DNA from: an uncultured archaeon
Lineage (GTDB): Archaea > Nanobdellota > Nanobdellia > Pacearchaeales > GW2011-AR1
Direction of reading: 5' to 3'
Length of the DNA stretch: 64,000 nucleotides
Assembly (NCBI GenBank): GCA_937982425.1
Contig: CALJLT010000009.1
Location: 1-64,000 of the forward strand
The notes beneath the pieces were generated by a model. It searched no databases. It saw only the letters and a list, made by a program, of their open reading frames with translations, and was not told the origin of the DNA. A program made the translations under genes and the position numbers. Within the stretch, counting starts at the first letter, position 1. Each line of letters begins with the position of its first letter. Positions 33,091 to 41,581 of the stretch are shown in pieces.

Positions 33091-33888
33091 TTATTTTCCA
33101 AACAGTTCTGTATAAAAAATATCTCGGTTAATTTGAGGTTTAGAAGGCAAAATCTTAAAAAATCTCTTAATTGTCCTAGGGTGTTGGAATTTCTCTCCAG
33201 CTATACATGAAGCTAATTTCCTGTACTCTAGTCCCAGTTCTGAATTAGGCCTAAGTTTAACTCCCGAAGTAAAATAAAATTGAGACTTAGGTACATTCAA
33301 ATCGTGAGGTAAAAGTGCAAGAACTGGGACTTCACTTGTTTTTTCTATGTCTTCTAAACTAAGTTCAAACTTTTTTCTATACACTTTATTCAAAATTATC
33401 CCTTTTATTGGAGTTCCTCTTCTTTTAGCCACTTTTATTGCTTTTAGAGTCATACTAAGTGTGGAAAAATCAGGAGTGCTAATTACAAATAACTCATCTG
33501 AAGCATCAATAGTTGCTAAAGTCTCTTTATTTAAGGAAGGGGAAGAATCTATCAAAATAAAATCATACTCTCTTTTTAATGAAGATAAATAAAATTTGAG
33601 CTTTAAAGGATCTATATTTTCTTTAGGAAAAACGCTAGATAAGATTAAATCAAAATAATCATGAGAATTTATTGCTTCTTTTATCCTTTTTTCACCACTT
33701 AAAACTTGATGAAGTGTTACGGGAGGATTTAGAAAATTTAAATGTGTTCCTAAATTAGGAGCCGAAAAATTAGCGTCAACAAGTAAAACTTTTTTACCAA
33801 ATTCAGATAAAGCAAAACCTAAAGAAACTACACTAGAAGTTTTTCCAACTCCTCCTTTTAAACTCAACACCCCTATAATTTTACCCAT
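33091..33888 (-). CDS. MinD/ParA-family P-loop ATPase
   Basis: The 265-residue protein has a deviant Walker A (LSLKGGVGKTSSVVSLGFAL), switch I region (VDANFSAPNLGTHL), Walker B-like DFILIDSSPSL and LNKVYRKK. These ATPases position cell-division, chromosome or surface machinery. A longer in-frame start at 33978 would add a hydrophobic stretch, but the ATG at 33888 is chosen because the fold begins there and a TATTTAAATT element is about 27 nt upstream. No ParB-type partner is adjacent. Confidence 0.88.
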   Translation of the reverse strand: MGKIIGVLSLKGGVGKTSSVVSLGFALSEFGKKVLLVDANFSAPNLGTHLNFLNPPVTLHQVLSGEKRIKEAINSHDYFDLILSSVFPKENIDPLKLKFYLSSLKREYDFILIDSSPSLNKETLATIDASDELFVISTPDFSTLSMTLKAIKVAKRRGTPIKGIILNKVYRKKFELSLEDIEKTSEVPVLALLPHDLNVPKSQFYFTSGVKLRPNSELGLEYRKLASCIAGEKFQHPRTIKRFFKILPSKPQINRDIFYTELFGK

Positions 33889-33987
33889 AAAGTCTAAAGT
33901 TAAATTCAATTTAAATATGTTACTCGAAACACTAGTAACAAAAACAAGAAACAGAAAATTTAAAAACCAAAACCGCAACTAATTAAC

Positions 33988-34323
33988 ATGGTAAAAACAG
34001 AAGAAAAAACAAATAAAAAATTGACTCAGAAAGATTATGAAAAAAAAGTTTTAGATTTAGCAAAAGAAGGTTTGACTGCAGAAAAGATCGGACAGAGATT
34101 AAAAAACAATGGAATTCACCCTAAAGATTATGAAAAGAAAATAAAAGAGATCTTAGGTAAAGAATATGTTGATCCAGAATTAAAAAATGTGCAAGAAAAA
34201 CACGAAAAAATAAAGATTCATTACGAAAAAAATAAACAGGACAAACGAGCAAAAAGAGAAAAAGATAGAACTTTCTCGCACGTAAGAAAAATAAAAAAAT
34301 ATTTGGGTCTAATTAAGAAATAA
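33988..34323 (+). CDS. rps15: 30S ribosomal protein uS15 (short, divergent)
   Basis: The 111-residue protein is shorter than typical archaeal uS15 (about 150). The N-terminal helical domain has VLDLAKEGLTAEKIGQRLKN and KIKEILGKEYVDPEL, and the rRNA-binding part has HYEKNKQDKRAKREKDRTFSHVRKIKKYLG. Placement immediately before a DHH-family nuclease matches the common archaeal rps15-recJ gene order and supports the assignment. It is divergent from the MinD-like gene, with 99 bp between starts. Confidence 0.8.
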   Translation: MVKTEEKTNKKLTQKDYEKKVLDLAKEGLTAEKIGQRLKNNGIHPKDYEKKIKEILGKEYVDPELKNVQEKHEKIKIHYEKNKQDKRAKREKDRTFSHVRKIKKYLGLIKK

Positions 34324-34338
34324 GTTTGTTCTATCCTA

Positions 34339-35670
34339 ATGGAAAGAAGCTCATTAGAGGTGAAAATTAAAAACACTGCAAATTTATTTAAAGAGGAAAT
34401 TAACGGAAAAGAAATTCAGATTATTAGTCATTTTGATACAGATGGAATATCTTCTGCAGCGATAATTGTAAAAATGCTGAAACAGCTGAACCAAACTTTT
34501 TCTTTGAAAATTTTAAAGAGTTTGAACAAAGAAGATATTGATTCATTAGATAAAGAAAAAATAGCTCTTTTTTTAGATCTGGGTTCGGGCAGCCTAGAGT
34601 ATTTAAAAAAATCAAAAATAAGAAAAATTTACATAATAGATCACCATGAAATTACAGAAGAAATACCTTTAAATGTAGAAATAATAAATCCTTACTTACA
34701 CGAAAAACAAAAAATTTCTACCTCTAGCTTAGCTTATCTCTTTTCAAGAGAAATAATTGGAAAGAATCATGAATTGGGAAAACTTGCAATAATAGGAATG
34801 ATCGGAGATCAACTAGAAAAAGAGATAGATTCTCTAAATCACGGAATTTTAGAAGAATCCGATATTCACATAAAAAAAGGTTTGATGATTTATCCTTCAA
34901 CAAGACCATTAAATAAAGTTTTAGAATTCACCCTAGATCCTTTCATTCCTGGAGTTACCGGTAATCCCGAAGGAATCATTGATCTGTTAAGAGAGTCAAA
35001 TCTTTCTCCAGAAAAAGGAAAATACAAGAGTTTAATCGAATTAACTGAAGAGGAAATGGAAAAATTAGTGACATCTGTAATATTAAGAAACCCTAAGACA
35101 AAAAATAAAAAATTACTGGGAAATCTTTACTTAGTAAAGATGTTTGGAAAATTAGAAGATGCCAGAGAAATTTCTGCCAAGATAAATGCCTGTTCAAGAA
35201 ACGGGGATCCCATGACTGCATTAAGTTTTTGTTTAGAAAATAATCTCTCCCGTAAAAAAGCCGATTCAATCCATATAAAGCATAAACAACAAATAATTTC
35301 TGGATTAAAATTTATAGAAAATTCCCAAAAAATTTCCGGAAAAGGATTTGAAATAATAAATGCAAAAGACAAAATAAAAGATACAGTAATTGGAACGATT
35401 ACAAGCATACTTGCAAATTCTCCAGAATATGAAGAATCAACCATCATTCTTGGTATGGCTTATAATGGAAAAGAAATAAAAATTTCCGCAAGAAACGTTG
35501 GAAAAAGAGGAAGGAACGTAAGAGAAATTTTAGCAAAAACTATGAGTTTTTTCCAAGGGGAAGTGGGAGGCCATGAGTTTGCTGCAGGTTGTACGATTCC
35601 TTTTGATAAAGAAGATGAATTTATCGAAAAGGTAAAAAAAGAATTGGAAATAGAAGTTATTAAAATTTAA
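34339..35670 (+). CDS. recJ: DHH-family phosphoesterase, archaeal RecJ/GAN type
   Basis: The 443-residue protein carries the DHH motifs: HFDTDGISSAAIIV, LFLDLGSGS, YIIDHHE, and the C-terminal DHHA1 glycine motif GEVGGHEFAAGC. Archaeal RecJ-like proteins are 5'-exonucleases that associate with GINS/replication. It follows uS15 by 15 nt on the same strand. GINS is also encoded in this window, at 22321. Confidence 0.9.
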   Translation: MERSSLEVKIKNTANLFKEEINGKEIQIISHFDTDGISSAAIIVKMLKQLNQTFSLKILKSLNKEDIDSLDKEKIALFLDLGSGSLEYLKKSKIRKIYIIDHHEITEEIPLNVEIINPYLHEKQKISTSSLAYLFSREIIGKNHELGKLAIIGMIGDQLEKEIDSLNHGILEESDIHIKKGLMIYPSTRPLNKVLEFTLDPFIPGVTGNPEGIIDLLRESNLSPEKGKYKSLIELTEEEMEKLVTSVILRNPKTKNKKLLGNLYLVKMFGKLEDAREISAKINACSRNGDPMTALSFCLENNLSRKKADSIHIKHKQQIISGLKFIENSQKISGKGFEIINAKDKIKDTVIGTITSILANSPEYEESTIILGMAYNGKEIKISARNVGKRGRNVREILAKTMSFFQGEVGGHEFAAGCTIPFDKEDEFIEKVKKELEIEVIKI

Positions 35671-35725
35671 TTTATTCCTGACGCAAATACGCAACCTTTA
35701 AAACCAAAGCATTTCTTAAAAAATA

Positions 35726-36427
35726 ATGAAATTCGAACAAGAAGATATAGTTATTTGCACAGTAGATAGAATTATAGGGGCCACTGTTTTTGTAAAAATA
35801 GATGATTCTCAAAAAGAAGGAAGTATTGTTCTTTCCGAAATTGCGCCAGGAAGAATAAGAAATCTAAGAGAATATGTTGTTCCAAAGAAAAAAATTATAT
35901 GTAAAGTTTTAGATCCTTCTACAGACCCCATCCGATTATCTTTAAGACGAGTTAAAGATAAAGAAAAAAAAGAAAAATTAGAAGAAGCTAAATTGGAGAA
36001 AAATTGCATAGGTGCTATAAGAAGCATAATGAAAGAGGACACAAATGAATTAATAAAAAAAATAAAGGAAAATGAATCCTTATCTTCCTTTTTAGAAAAT
36101 TGTAAAAAAAATCAGAAAGAGTTAATTGAATTAGTAGGAAGAGAAAATTCAAAAAAAATTTTGGATATAATCAATTCTCAAAAAGAAAAAACAATTGGAG
36201 TTAAAAAGATAATTCAATTAAACTCGAAACAACCAAATGGATTAGAATTAATAAAAAAAATTCTCTCTGGAGAATCTAATTTTGAAGTAAGGTATCTAGG
36301 ATCTGGAAGGTATTCACTCTCCTTAGAAGGTCAAGATATAAAAGAAGCAAACAAGACAATGGAAGATTTTCTTTCAAAAATAGAAAATTTTTCTAAACAA
36401 AATTTAATTACTTTTAAATTGGAGTAA
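35726..36427 (+). CDS. eif2a: Translation initiation factor aIF2 subunit alpha
   Basis: The 233-residue protein begins with an S1 domain (DIVICTVDRIIGATVFVKID, EGSIVLSEIAPGRIRNLREYV, KIICKVLDPSTDPIRLSLRRV), then a helical domain and a C-terminal alpha/beta domain (FEVRYLGSGRYSLSLEGQDI). It is part of the ternary complex that brings initiator tRNA. A CCTTTAAAACC element lies about 28 nt upstream. A Nudix-like gene and a Nop10 gene follow. Confidence 0.95.
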   Translation: MKFEQEDIVICTVDRIIGATVFVKIDDSQKEGSIVLSEIAPGRIRNLREYVVPKKKIICKVLDPSTDPIRLSLRRVKDKEKKEKLEEAKLEKNCIGAIRSIMKEDTNELIKKIKENESLSSFLENCKKNQKELIELVGRENSKKILDIINSQKEKTIGVKKIIQLNSKQPNGLELIKKILSGESNFEVRYLGSGRYSLSLEGQDIKEANKTMEDFLSKIENFSKQNLITFKLE

Positions 36428-36494
36428 ATTTTTCAAAAAATACAACTCTCAAAAGAATAAAAATCCTTAAAAAGGAGCAACTTCTTAAAAAAAT

Positions 36495-36887
36495 ATGGAA
36501 ACACAAAAATTTAGAATAAGAATTGTGGGAATTATATTTGATCCTTCAAAAAGAATGATTTTAGTAGGAAAAAATAAGGATGATGAAAAGTACTCATTTC
36601 TTGAAGGAGATTTGACTTATGAAGAAGAATTAGATAAATGTTTAAAGAGGACAATTACTGAAAAAACAGGATATGTTGCTCATAATTTAGGGGCAGTATA
36701 TGCAGAAAATAGACTTAGAGAGAAAGATAAGGTTAAAATACATTTTCTATGCGAAGCTACAGAAGGAAAAGAAAAACCCGGAAAAAACGTTTCAGAATTA
36801 ATTTGGGTTAAACCTTCAAAAGTAGAAAAACACTTGGGAGTTAAATTACCCTCAAGATTAAGAGAATACATTACTAATTTAGAATGA
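36495..36887 (+). CDS. Nudix-fold protein with degenerate catalytic motif
   Basis: The 130-residue protein has the fold, but the Nudix box around residues 38-60 is damaged. G38, E44, R52, E56 and G59 remain, while the first Glu of RE is Thr53 and the second Glu of EE is Lys57. Hydrolysis may be lost or reduced, and a ligand-binding or protein-binding role is possible. It has its own CCTTAAAAAGG element. It sits between aIF2-alpha and a Nop10-like gene, where archaea normally have no gene. Its stop overlaps the next start by 4 nt. Confidence 0.78.
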   Translation: METQKFRIRIVGIIFDPSKRMILVGKNKDDEKYSFLEGDLTYEEELDKCLKRTITEKTGYVAHNLGAVYAENRLREKDKVKIHFLCEATEGKEKPGKNVSELIWVKPSKVEKHLGVKLPSRLREYITNLE

Positions 36888-37033
36888 AACTAAGATATTT
36901 TTTAAAAGAAAATAAAAAAATTTATACACTAAAAAAAACTAATTATGACGAGGAAACTAAAGAAGCCCATTATAAATTTTTAAAACTAAAAGACGCACCA
37001 AAATCAAATCCCTTGATAGTAAGAAAAAACTAG
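36884..37033 (+). CDS. nop10: Nop10-like H/ACA ribonucleoprotein protein
   Basis: The 49-residue protein starts MKLRYFLKENKKIYTLKKTN and continues YDEETKEAHYKFLKLKD. The YTLKK and AHxxF features match Nop10, the small H/ACA RNP protein for RNA pseudouridylation. Most archaeal Nop10 have a CPxCG zinc knuckle before YTLK. Here it is absent and the N-terminus reads more like eukaryotic Nop10. The ATG overlaps the Nudix stop (ATGA), and the position after aIF2-alpha matches the usual archaeal operon. The last 4 nt overlap the end of the convergent UDG gene. It is easily missed by length filters. Confidence 0.75.
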   Translation: MKLRYFLKENKKIYTLKKTNYDEETKEAHYKFLKLKDAPKSNPLIVRKN

Positions 37034-37629
37034 GGCAATGTTTTTTGTATGCAACTTTCTTTGATTTCTTTTTTAACAATTTCCATATCTGATTCCCAAA
37101 GAGGTAATAAATCTCTTTTGTAGATTATTGCGGCAGGATGAAACAAAGGGATTAATTTAAAAGAAACTCCTTCTAAAGAAATATTCTTTACTTTTCCATG
37201 AATTGAAGTTATTCCAGGTTGATTATTCATGAGTTCCACATTTCCTTTTGCAAGAAAAAATTTTGTTGCATAATTTCCCAAAGAACAAACTACTTTTGGT
37301 TTTATTTCTTTTATTTGATGTATTAACCAAGGAGTATGTGCCCTTATTTCTTCTGGAGAAGGGTCTCTATTTTCAGGAGGGCGACATTTTAGAATATTTG
37401 CTATATAAATTTCTTCTAAACTTAAACCTACTTTTTTTAACATTTCGTCCAAATTTTTTCCTGCTTTTCCTACAAAAGGCAATCCCTCCAAATCTTCTTG
37501 TTTACCTGGAGCTTCTCCTACAAATAAAATATCTGCATTTGGATTTCCTTTTCCAATAACTATATTAGTGCATTTTTTGAAAATATCTGTTTCTTTAACC
37601 AACTTAACATAATCTTTTTCTTCGTTCAT
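37030..37629 (-). CDS. udg: Family 4-type uracil-DNA glycosylase with lost Fe-S ligands
   Basis: The 199-residue base-excision enzyme has the family-4 motifs VGEAPGKQEDLEGLPFVGKA and LFHPAAIIY. In known members four cysteines hold a 4Fe-4S cluster. Here the two near the N-terminus are missing (the equivalent stretch reads KETDIFKKC), Cys82 in KCRPP remains, and the fourth is His98. The cluster is therefore probably absent or altered. The ATG at 37629 (rather than TTG at 37644) gives an ATGA overlap with the upstream phosphatase gene. Confidence 0.88.
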   Translation of the reverse strand: MNEEKDYVKLVKETDIFKKCTNIVIGKGNPNADILFVGEAPGKQEDLEGLPFVGKAGKNLDEMLKKVGLSLEEIYIANILKCRPPENRDPSPEEIRAHTPWLIHQIKEIKPKVVCSLGNYATKFFLAKGNVELMNNQPGITSIHGKVKNISLEGVSFKLIPLFHPAAIIYKRDLLPLWESDMEIVKKEIKESCIQKTLP

Positions 37630-37979
37630 AAAATTCTTCTCCAATTAATTTTTTGCAATATTCTGTCTAATTGATCCACACTTTTTCTTCTTAAGAAACC
37701 ATATTCATCTTTTATATTTAAATTAATTATTTTCGTTTTTTCAACACTAAAGTTTTCTTTCAAAAATTTTTCCATATATTTTTCCATAACAAAAATTTTA
37801 TCTGCTCTATTCAAAATCCTTTTATTTATCTTTTTTCCAAGAAAATATGAAAGAAAGCCCATTCCCGCAGATCTGACTTTTGCATCTATTTTTCTTCCCC
37901 TAAGGTATCCTCTGAGAAATTCTGCACCAAATTTACTTCTGGTAAAATTATGTTGACAAATAAAAAGATATTCTTTCAT
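37626..37979 (-). CDS. Low-molecular-weight protein-tyrosine-phosphatase-like protein
   Basis: The 117-residue protein starts with the P-loop LFICQHNFTRSKFGAEF, where Cys8 and Arg14 form the CX5R catalytic signature. RSAGMGFLSYFLGKKINKRIL and DKIFVMEKYMEKFL follow the family pattern. It resembles the short archaeal/bacterial predicted tyrosine phosphatases (COG4551-like). It is the first gene of a two-gene operon with UDG. Confidence 0.82.
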   Translation of the reverse strand: MKEYLFICQHNFTRSKFGAEFLRGYLRGRKIDAKVRSAGMGFLSYFLGKKINKRILNRADKIFVMEKYMEKFLKENFSVEKTKIINLNIKDEYGFLRRKSVDQLDRILQKINWRRIL

Positions 37980-38029
37980 ATTCTTCTAAAATTAATTAAC
38001 TTTTTAAATTTAAACAAATTATTTCCTAT

Positions 38030-38473
38030 ATGGAAAGAACACTCGTACTAATAAAACCAGACGCAATGGCAAAAAGACTTGCAGGAAATATCATCTCTGA
38101 TTTATATTTTTTAAATCTAAAAATGATTGGATTAAAGCTAGTAAATGTAAATTCAGATTTAGCTGAAAGGCATTATGAACAACATAAGGAAAAACCTTTT
38201 TTTAAAGATCTTATTAGACATTTAACCGGCGAATTGCACAATAATGAAAATGTAATTGCTATGGTTTATGAGGGAGAAAATGCAATTCAGAAAATCCGAG
38301 ATTTTATTGGAAAAACAAATCCTGACGATTGCGAGCCTTGGCATATTCGAGGAAAATACGGAAAAATACATACAAAAACGAATTGTCATGAAACAGTAAT
38401 TCATGCTTCGGATTCAAAAGAATCAGCAGAAAGAGAGATATATCTTTGGTTCAACGAAAATGAATTGATTTAA
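38030..38473 (+). CDS. ndk: Nucleoside diphosphate kinase
   Basis: The 147-residue enzyme equilibrates NTP pools. TLVLIKPDAMAKRLAGNI is the N-terminal signature. The active-site segment reads NCHETVIHASDSKESAEREI, with the phosphorylated His in VIHASDS (Ala replaces the usual Gly, a mild variation). Length is normal. A TTTAAATTTAAAC element lies about 27 nt upstream. Confidence 0.95.
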   Translation: MERTLVLIKPDAMAKRLAGNIISDLYFLNLKMIGLKLVNVNSDLAERHYEQHKEKPFFKDLIRHLTGELHNNENVIAMVYEGENAIQKIRDFIGKTNPDDCEPWHIRGKYGKIHTKTNCHETVIHASDSKESAEREIYLWFNENELI

Positions 38474-38481
38474 AAATAATT

Positions 38482-38703
38482 CTAAAAAGGAACAAAATTT
38501 CCCAAACAATCTTCTTCAAATTCTTTTTTAGTTTTAAAAGGAATTAATAATTCCCCAAACTTATTTATTTTTTCTTCAATTCCAGATAGGGATTTGTTGC
38601 AATAAAAAATTCCCTTCATAATTCCAACTGTCCCTTCTTTTATTTCGTAATGCAGTACAAAATTATTTCCTCTAAGGCTGTATAAATAAGATATAGTTTC
38701 CAT
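38482..38703 (-). CDS. Small hypothetical protein downstream of radA
   Basis: The 73-residue protein is not recognised. It has mixed strands and a helix (GIEEKINKFGELLIPFKTKK), two Cys, and no membrane segment. It starts 6 nt after the radA stop on the same strand, so it is probably co-transcribed with radA. Confidence 0.55.
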   Translation of the reverse strand: METISYLYSLRGNNFVLHYEIKEGTVGIMKGIFYCNKSLSGIEEKINKFGELLIPFKTKKEFEEDCLGNFVPF

Positions 38704-38709
38704 ATTAAA

Positions 38710-39759
38710 TTATTCTTTGTCCCTAACTCCATGAGTCGTTACAAAAAAAACGCATTCATTGTCTGGAAGATTTGGACTATCAATTAATTTTCCGACACGA
38801 GAACCTTGTTTTCCTCTTCTAAGATAAACTCTATAAGTTGAAGCATGGCCGACAATATTTCCTCCGATAGCTGTTATTGGATCTCCAAATAATTGAGCAG
38901 GATTTGCCATAACTTGATTAGTAACATAAACTGCAATATTATTTGTTTCTGCTAATCTCATTAATTCGTGCATGTATCTATTCAATTTTTGTTGTCTATC
39001 TGCAAGCTGGCCTCTCCCCGAATATTCTGCCCTAAAATGGGCTGTCAAAGAATCTATAATCAAAAGTTTTATTGGCTCTCCATCTTTAACCATTTGAGAA
39101 ATTTTTTCCAAAAGTAAAATTTGATGGTCTGAATTGAAAGCCCTTGCTACTAAAATATTTTTTAAAACCATCTCTGGATTAGCTCCAATCCCTTCTGCTA
39201 TCTGTTTTATTCTCTCTGGCCTAAAAGTACCCTCTGTATCCACGAAAACCGCTTTACCTTCAGCCCCTCCTTTATCGAGGGGAAGTTGCACATTAACTGC
39301 TAAAGAAAGGCCTACTTGAGTTTTACCAGAACCAAAAGCCCCAAAAGCTTCTGTAATTGCTCTTGATTCAACCCCTTTTCCCCCTAAAAGATCATCAAGA
39401 TTTTTACTTCCAGTGGTAATATAATGGACTCCTGCTCGCTTCCTTGCAAACTCCATTCCATCTACAAAATCTAATTTCATCAAAGTACGAGCTGCTTGTA
39501 TTGCTTTTCTGGCAACTGCTTCACTAACTCCTGCATTCTCGCTTAAGGTAGCGACAGGTAAAACAGCCAGGCTAATAAGATCATATATTCCTGCTGCTTC
39601 CAGTTTAGCTACGGCAGCTGGACCTATCCCTGGAAGATCCATTAGCGTGGGCTCTTTATCTTCTTCCTTTTTAGATTTAGAAGTTTTCTTAGATTTTATT
39701 TCTCCCTCTTCCGAAGAAATAGCTTCCTTAATACTTTCCACTTCTTTTTTAATCGCCAT
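38710..39759 (-). CDS. radA: DNA repair and recombination protein RadA
   Basis: The 349-residue archaeal recombinase has a charged N-terminus, a helix-hairpin-helix domain (LMDLPGIGPAAVAKLEAAGI), the polymerisation/linker region, Walker A AFGAFGSGKTQVGLSL, Walker B LLIIDSLTAHFR, and loop segments RGQLADRQQKLNRYMHEL and NQVMANPAQLFGDP. It forms filaments on ssDNA for strand exchange. Length is standard. Confidence 0.97.
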   Translation of the reverse strand: MAIKKEVESIKEAISSEEGEIKSKKTSKSKKEEDKEPTLMDLPGIGPAAVAKLEAAGIYDLISLAVLPVATLSENAGVSEAVARKAIQAARTLMKLDFVDGMEFARKRAGVHYITTGSKNLDDLLGGKGVESRAITEAFGAFGSGKTQVGLSLAVNVQLPLDKGGAEGKAVFVDTEGTFRPERIKQIAEGIGANPEMVLKNILVARAFNSDHQILLLEKISQMVKDGEPIKLLIIDSLTAHFRAEYSGRGQLADRQQKLNRYMHELMRLAETNNIAVYVTNQVMANPAQLFGDPITAIGGNIVGHASTYRVYLRRGKQGSRVGKLIDSPNLPDNECVFFVTTHGVRDKE

Positions 39760-39810
39760 AAAAAAATAAATTAATCTTCATTTATAAACATTATAGCAAT
39801 AAAAAATATA

Positions 39811-40275
39811 CTAAAAATAAGAATTGATCATTCTAAAAAAGAAAACCAAAATTAAGAAAGAAAGAACTATAAATATTATCAATTCGATTTTGCCTCCCGA
39901 TCTTATAAACCCCTTAATTTTTAAATTAAATGGCCAAAAAAGATTGATTCCTTGCTTAGTTAAACTATCCAAAAATAAATGCAAAAAATAACCTAAAGCA
40001 AAAGCAAAAGCTATCTCTTCTTTTTTGACAAAAAAATAAATAAAAGAAAAAAATAAAATTCCAAAAAATAGACTATGAAAAAAACCCCTATGTTTATTAA
40101 ATGCCGTTAAAATTTTAAAAAGAGGTTTCCTTCCTACTCTAGAGTTATTTGAATCTATGTCTGGAATAACCGTAGAAATAAGGCCTATAAAAAAGAAAAT
40201 AAAAGGAGCATTTATTTTATTGAAAATTAACAAAAAAATAAAAATAAAAAAAATTATATGTGTCCTAAATAACAT
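39811..40275 (-). CDS. YdjM-type membrane-bound metal-dependent hydrolase
   Basis: The 154-residue protein has four or five membrane helices and the family motifs STVIPDIDSNNSRVGR (metal-binding DxD), NKHRGFFHSLFFG (HRGxxH) and GYFLHLFLDSLTKQGINLFWPF. The function of the family is not settled. The ATG at 40275 is preferred over a TTG that would overlap the upstream RPA gene; the gap is then 1 nt. Confidence 0.85.
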   Translation of the reverse strand: MLFRTHIIFFIFIFLLIFNKINAPFIFFFIGLISTVIPDIDSNNSRVGRKPLFKILTAFNKHRGFFHSLFFGILFFSFIYFFVKKEEIAFAFALGYFLHLFLDSLTKQGINLFWPFNLKIKGFIRSGGKIELIIFIVLSFLILVFFFRMINSYF

Positions 40276-40276
40276 C

Positions 40277-41209
40277 TCAATTTTTTTCCAATAAAGCAAT
40301 TAATTTATCTGAATCCACTTCTTCCAAGGATTCTACAATTAATTCAGAATTATTAAAATAACTATTTAATCTCACGTCTCCAGTAATAAAAAATTCCTTC
40401 CCTAAAATATTTTCTCTTTGAGAATTTAAAAACTCCGTATCTTCAAAAGAATTAATTCCTATTTTTTGTACCAAATCATTAAATAAAACTGCCCTAATAT
40501 TTTCAGTTCCATCGTCAATAATTATATTCAAAATAGCTCTTTTTTCTACAGGAGATCCTTTTTGAATTTCTTCTTCTGTTGCCTTCTTACCTGTTTCTGT
40601 ATTTGCATTAAAAAACTTTATTTCAAAAGATTGAACTATAAATGCTCTTACCTTTATTTTTTCTCCAACTTTAAACTCCGCAATATCTTTTTCCTTAAAT
40701 GGTTTATCTTCAATTACCTTCAAAAATTTCTCATTACTTAACTTTAGTTCAGAAAAACTTCCCATATGAACTTCCCCTTGTCTCATATTTCCAGAAATAA
40801 TCTCCACACTACTTCCTTCCTTAATCTCTCCTCTTTCAAGAAGATCTATATGATTTGTATCCCACAAAACAATTTTAATATTACTGGTTTCATCTGCAAC
40901 AACTATATTAACTACTTTCCCTTCTCCTCCATCTTTAGTTACAAATTTTCGAATAGGAAAGATTTTTATCACTTTTCCACTAAAATTAACTTTTCTCATT
41001 CCAGTAAGCAGCTCATCAATTTTTAGTTTTTCGTTATCAAAAGAAACTCCTAATTCAGCTGCAATCACTTGTAATGCTCCTTCTCTAGATATCAAACCCG
41101 AAAGTTTTGCTCTTTTAGCATCAACCCTTTTATTTATCTCTTCTTCGTCAATACCTGAACTTTCTGATAACCTCTTCAAAATTTTATTATAATTTCCCTC
41201 TTCAACCAT
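40277..41209 (-). CDS. RPA-like single-stranded DNA-binding protein with OB folds
   Basis: The 310-residue protein resembles the archaeal RPA41-type subunit. A helical N-terminus (KILKRLSESSGIDEEEINKR; LSGLISREGALQVIAAELG) precedes an OB fold at about residues 70-165 (VNFSGKVIKIFPIRKFVTKD; VVADETSNIKIVLWDTN) and a second at about 180-300 (IAEFKVGEKIKVRAFIVQSF; INIIIDDGTENIRAV-like). An in-frame extension of 74 residues upstream was rejected because the ATG at 41209 has a TATA-like TACTTAAAAAG about 27 nt upstream, and the extension overlaps the aEF1-beta promoter. Confidence 0.85.
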   Translation of the reverse strand: MVEEGNYNKILKRLSESSGIDEEEINKRVDAKRAKLSGLISREGALQVIAAELGVSFDNEKLKIDELLTGMRKVNFSGKVIKIFPIRKFVTKDGGEGKVVNIVVADETSNIKIVLWDTNHIDLLERGEIKEGSSVEIISGNMRQGEVHMGSFSELKLSNEKFLKVIEDKPFKEKDIAEFKVGEKIKVRAFIVQSFEIKFFNANTETGKKATEEEIQKGSPVEKRAILNIIIDDGTENIRAVLFNDLVQKIGINSFEDTEFLNSQRENILGKEFFITGDVRLNSYFNNSELIVESLEEVDSDKLIALLEKN

Positions 41210-41303
41210 AAAACACACAAAAACACTTTTCTTTTTAAGTATTATGTCACTCTTATATAAAAATAACCAAAACTCTTTTAAAACCAAAGAACATTTGAAG
41301 AAC

Positions 41304-41576
41304 ATGGCAGGAATAAATGGGGCAAAATACAAAATAATGCCTGAATCTCCAGAAATAGACTTAGAAGAAATAAAAAAGAATGCGCAAAAGGTTGTGGAGG
41401 AATTTGGAGGGAAAAACAAAGAATACAGCATAGAACCAATCGCATTTGGACTTAAAGCATTAGTTGTTTTTTTCTTTTATCCAGATAACCTAGAAACCGA
41501 GGGGTTGGAAGAAAAATTTTCATCTATTCCAAATGTAGCTTCTGCAAAACTAATAGATATGAGAAAAATAGCTTAA
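41304..41576 (+). CDS. ef1b: Elongation factor aEF1-beta
   Basis: The 90-residue nucleotide-exchange factor for aEF1-alpha has the typical core KYKIMPESPEIDLEEIKKNA and IEPIAFGLKALVVFFFYPD and a C-terminal ...ASAKLIDMRKI. The ATG at 41304, rather than an upstream start at 41244, gives the normal length. A CTTTTAAAACC element is about 27 nt upstream. The HIT-like gene follows after 5 nt. Confidence 0.93.
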   Translation: MAGINGAKYKIMPESPEIDLEEIKKNAQKVVEEFGGKNKEYSIEPIAFGLKALVVFFFYPDNLETEGLEEKFSSIPNVASAKLIDMRKIA

Positions 41577-41581
41577 GAATA

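Noticed and set aside
41210-41431. 74-residue N-terminal extension of the RPA-like protein
   Set aside because: The extension is hydrophobic, Ser/Phe-rich and unlike RPA, and it runs through the promoter and N-terminus of aEF1-beta. The ATG at 41209 has a proper TATA spacing.
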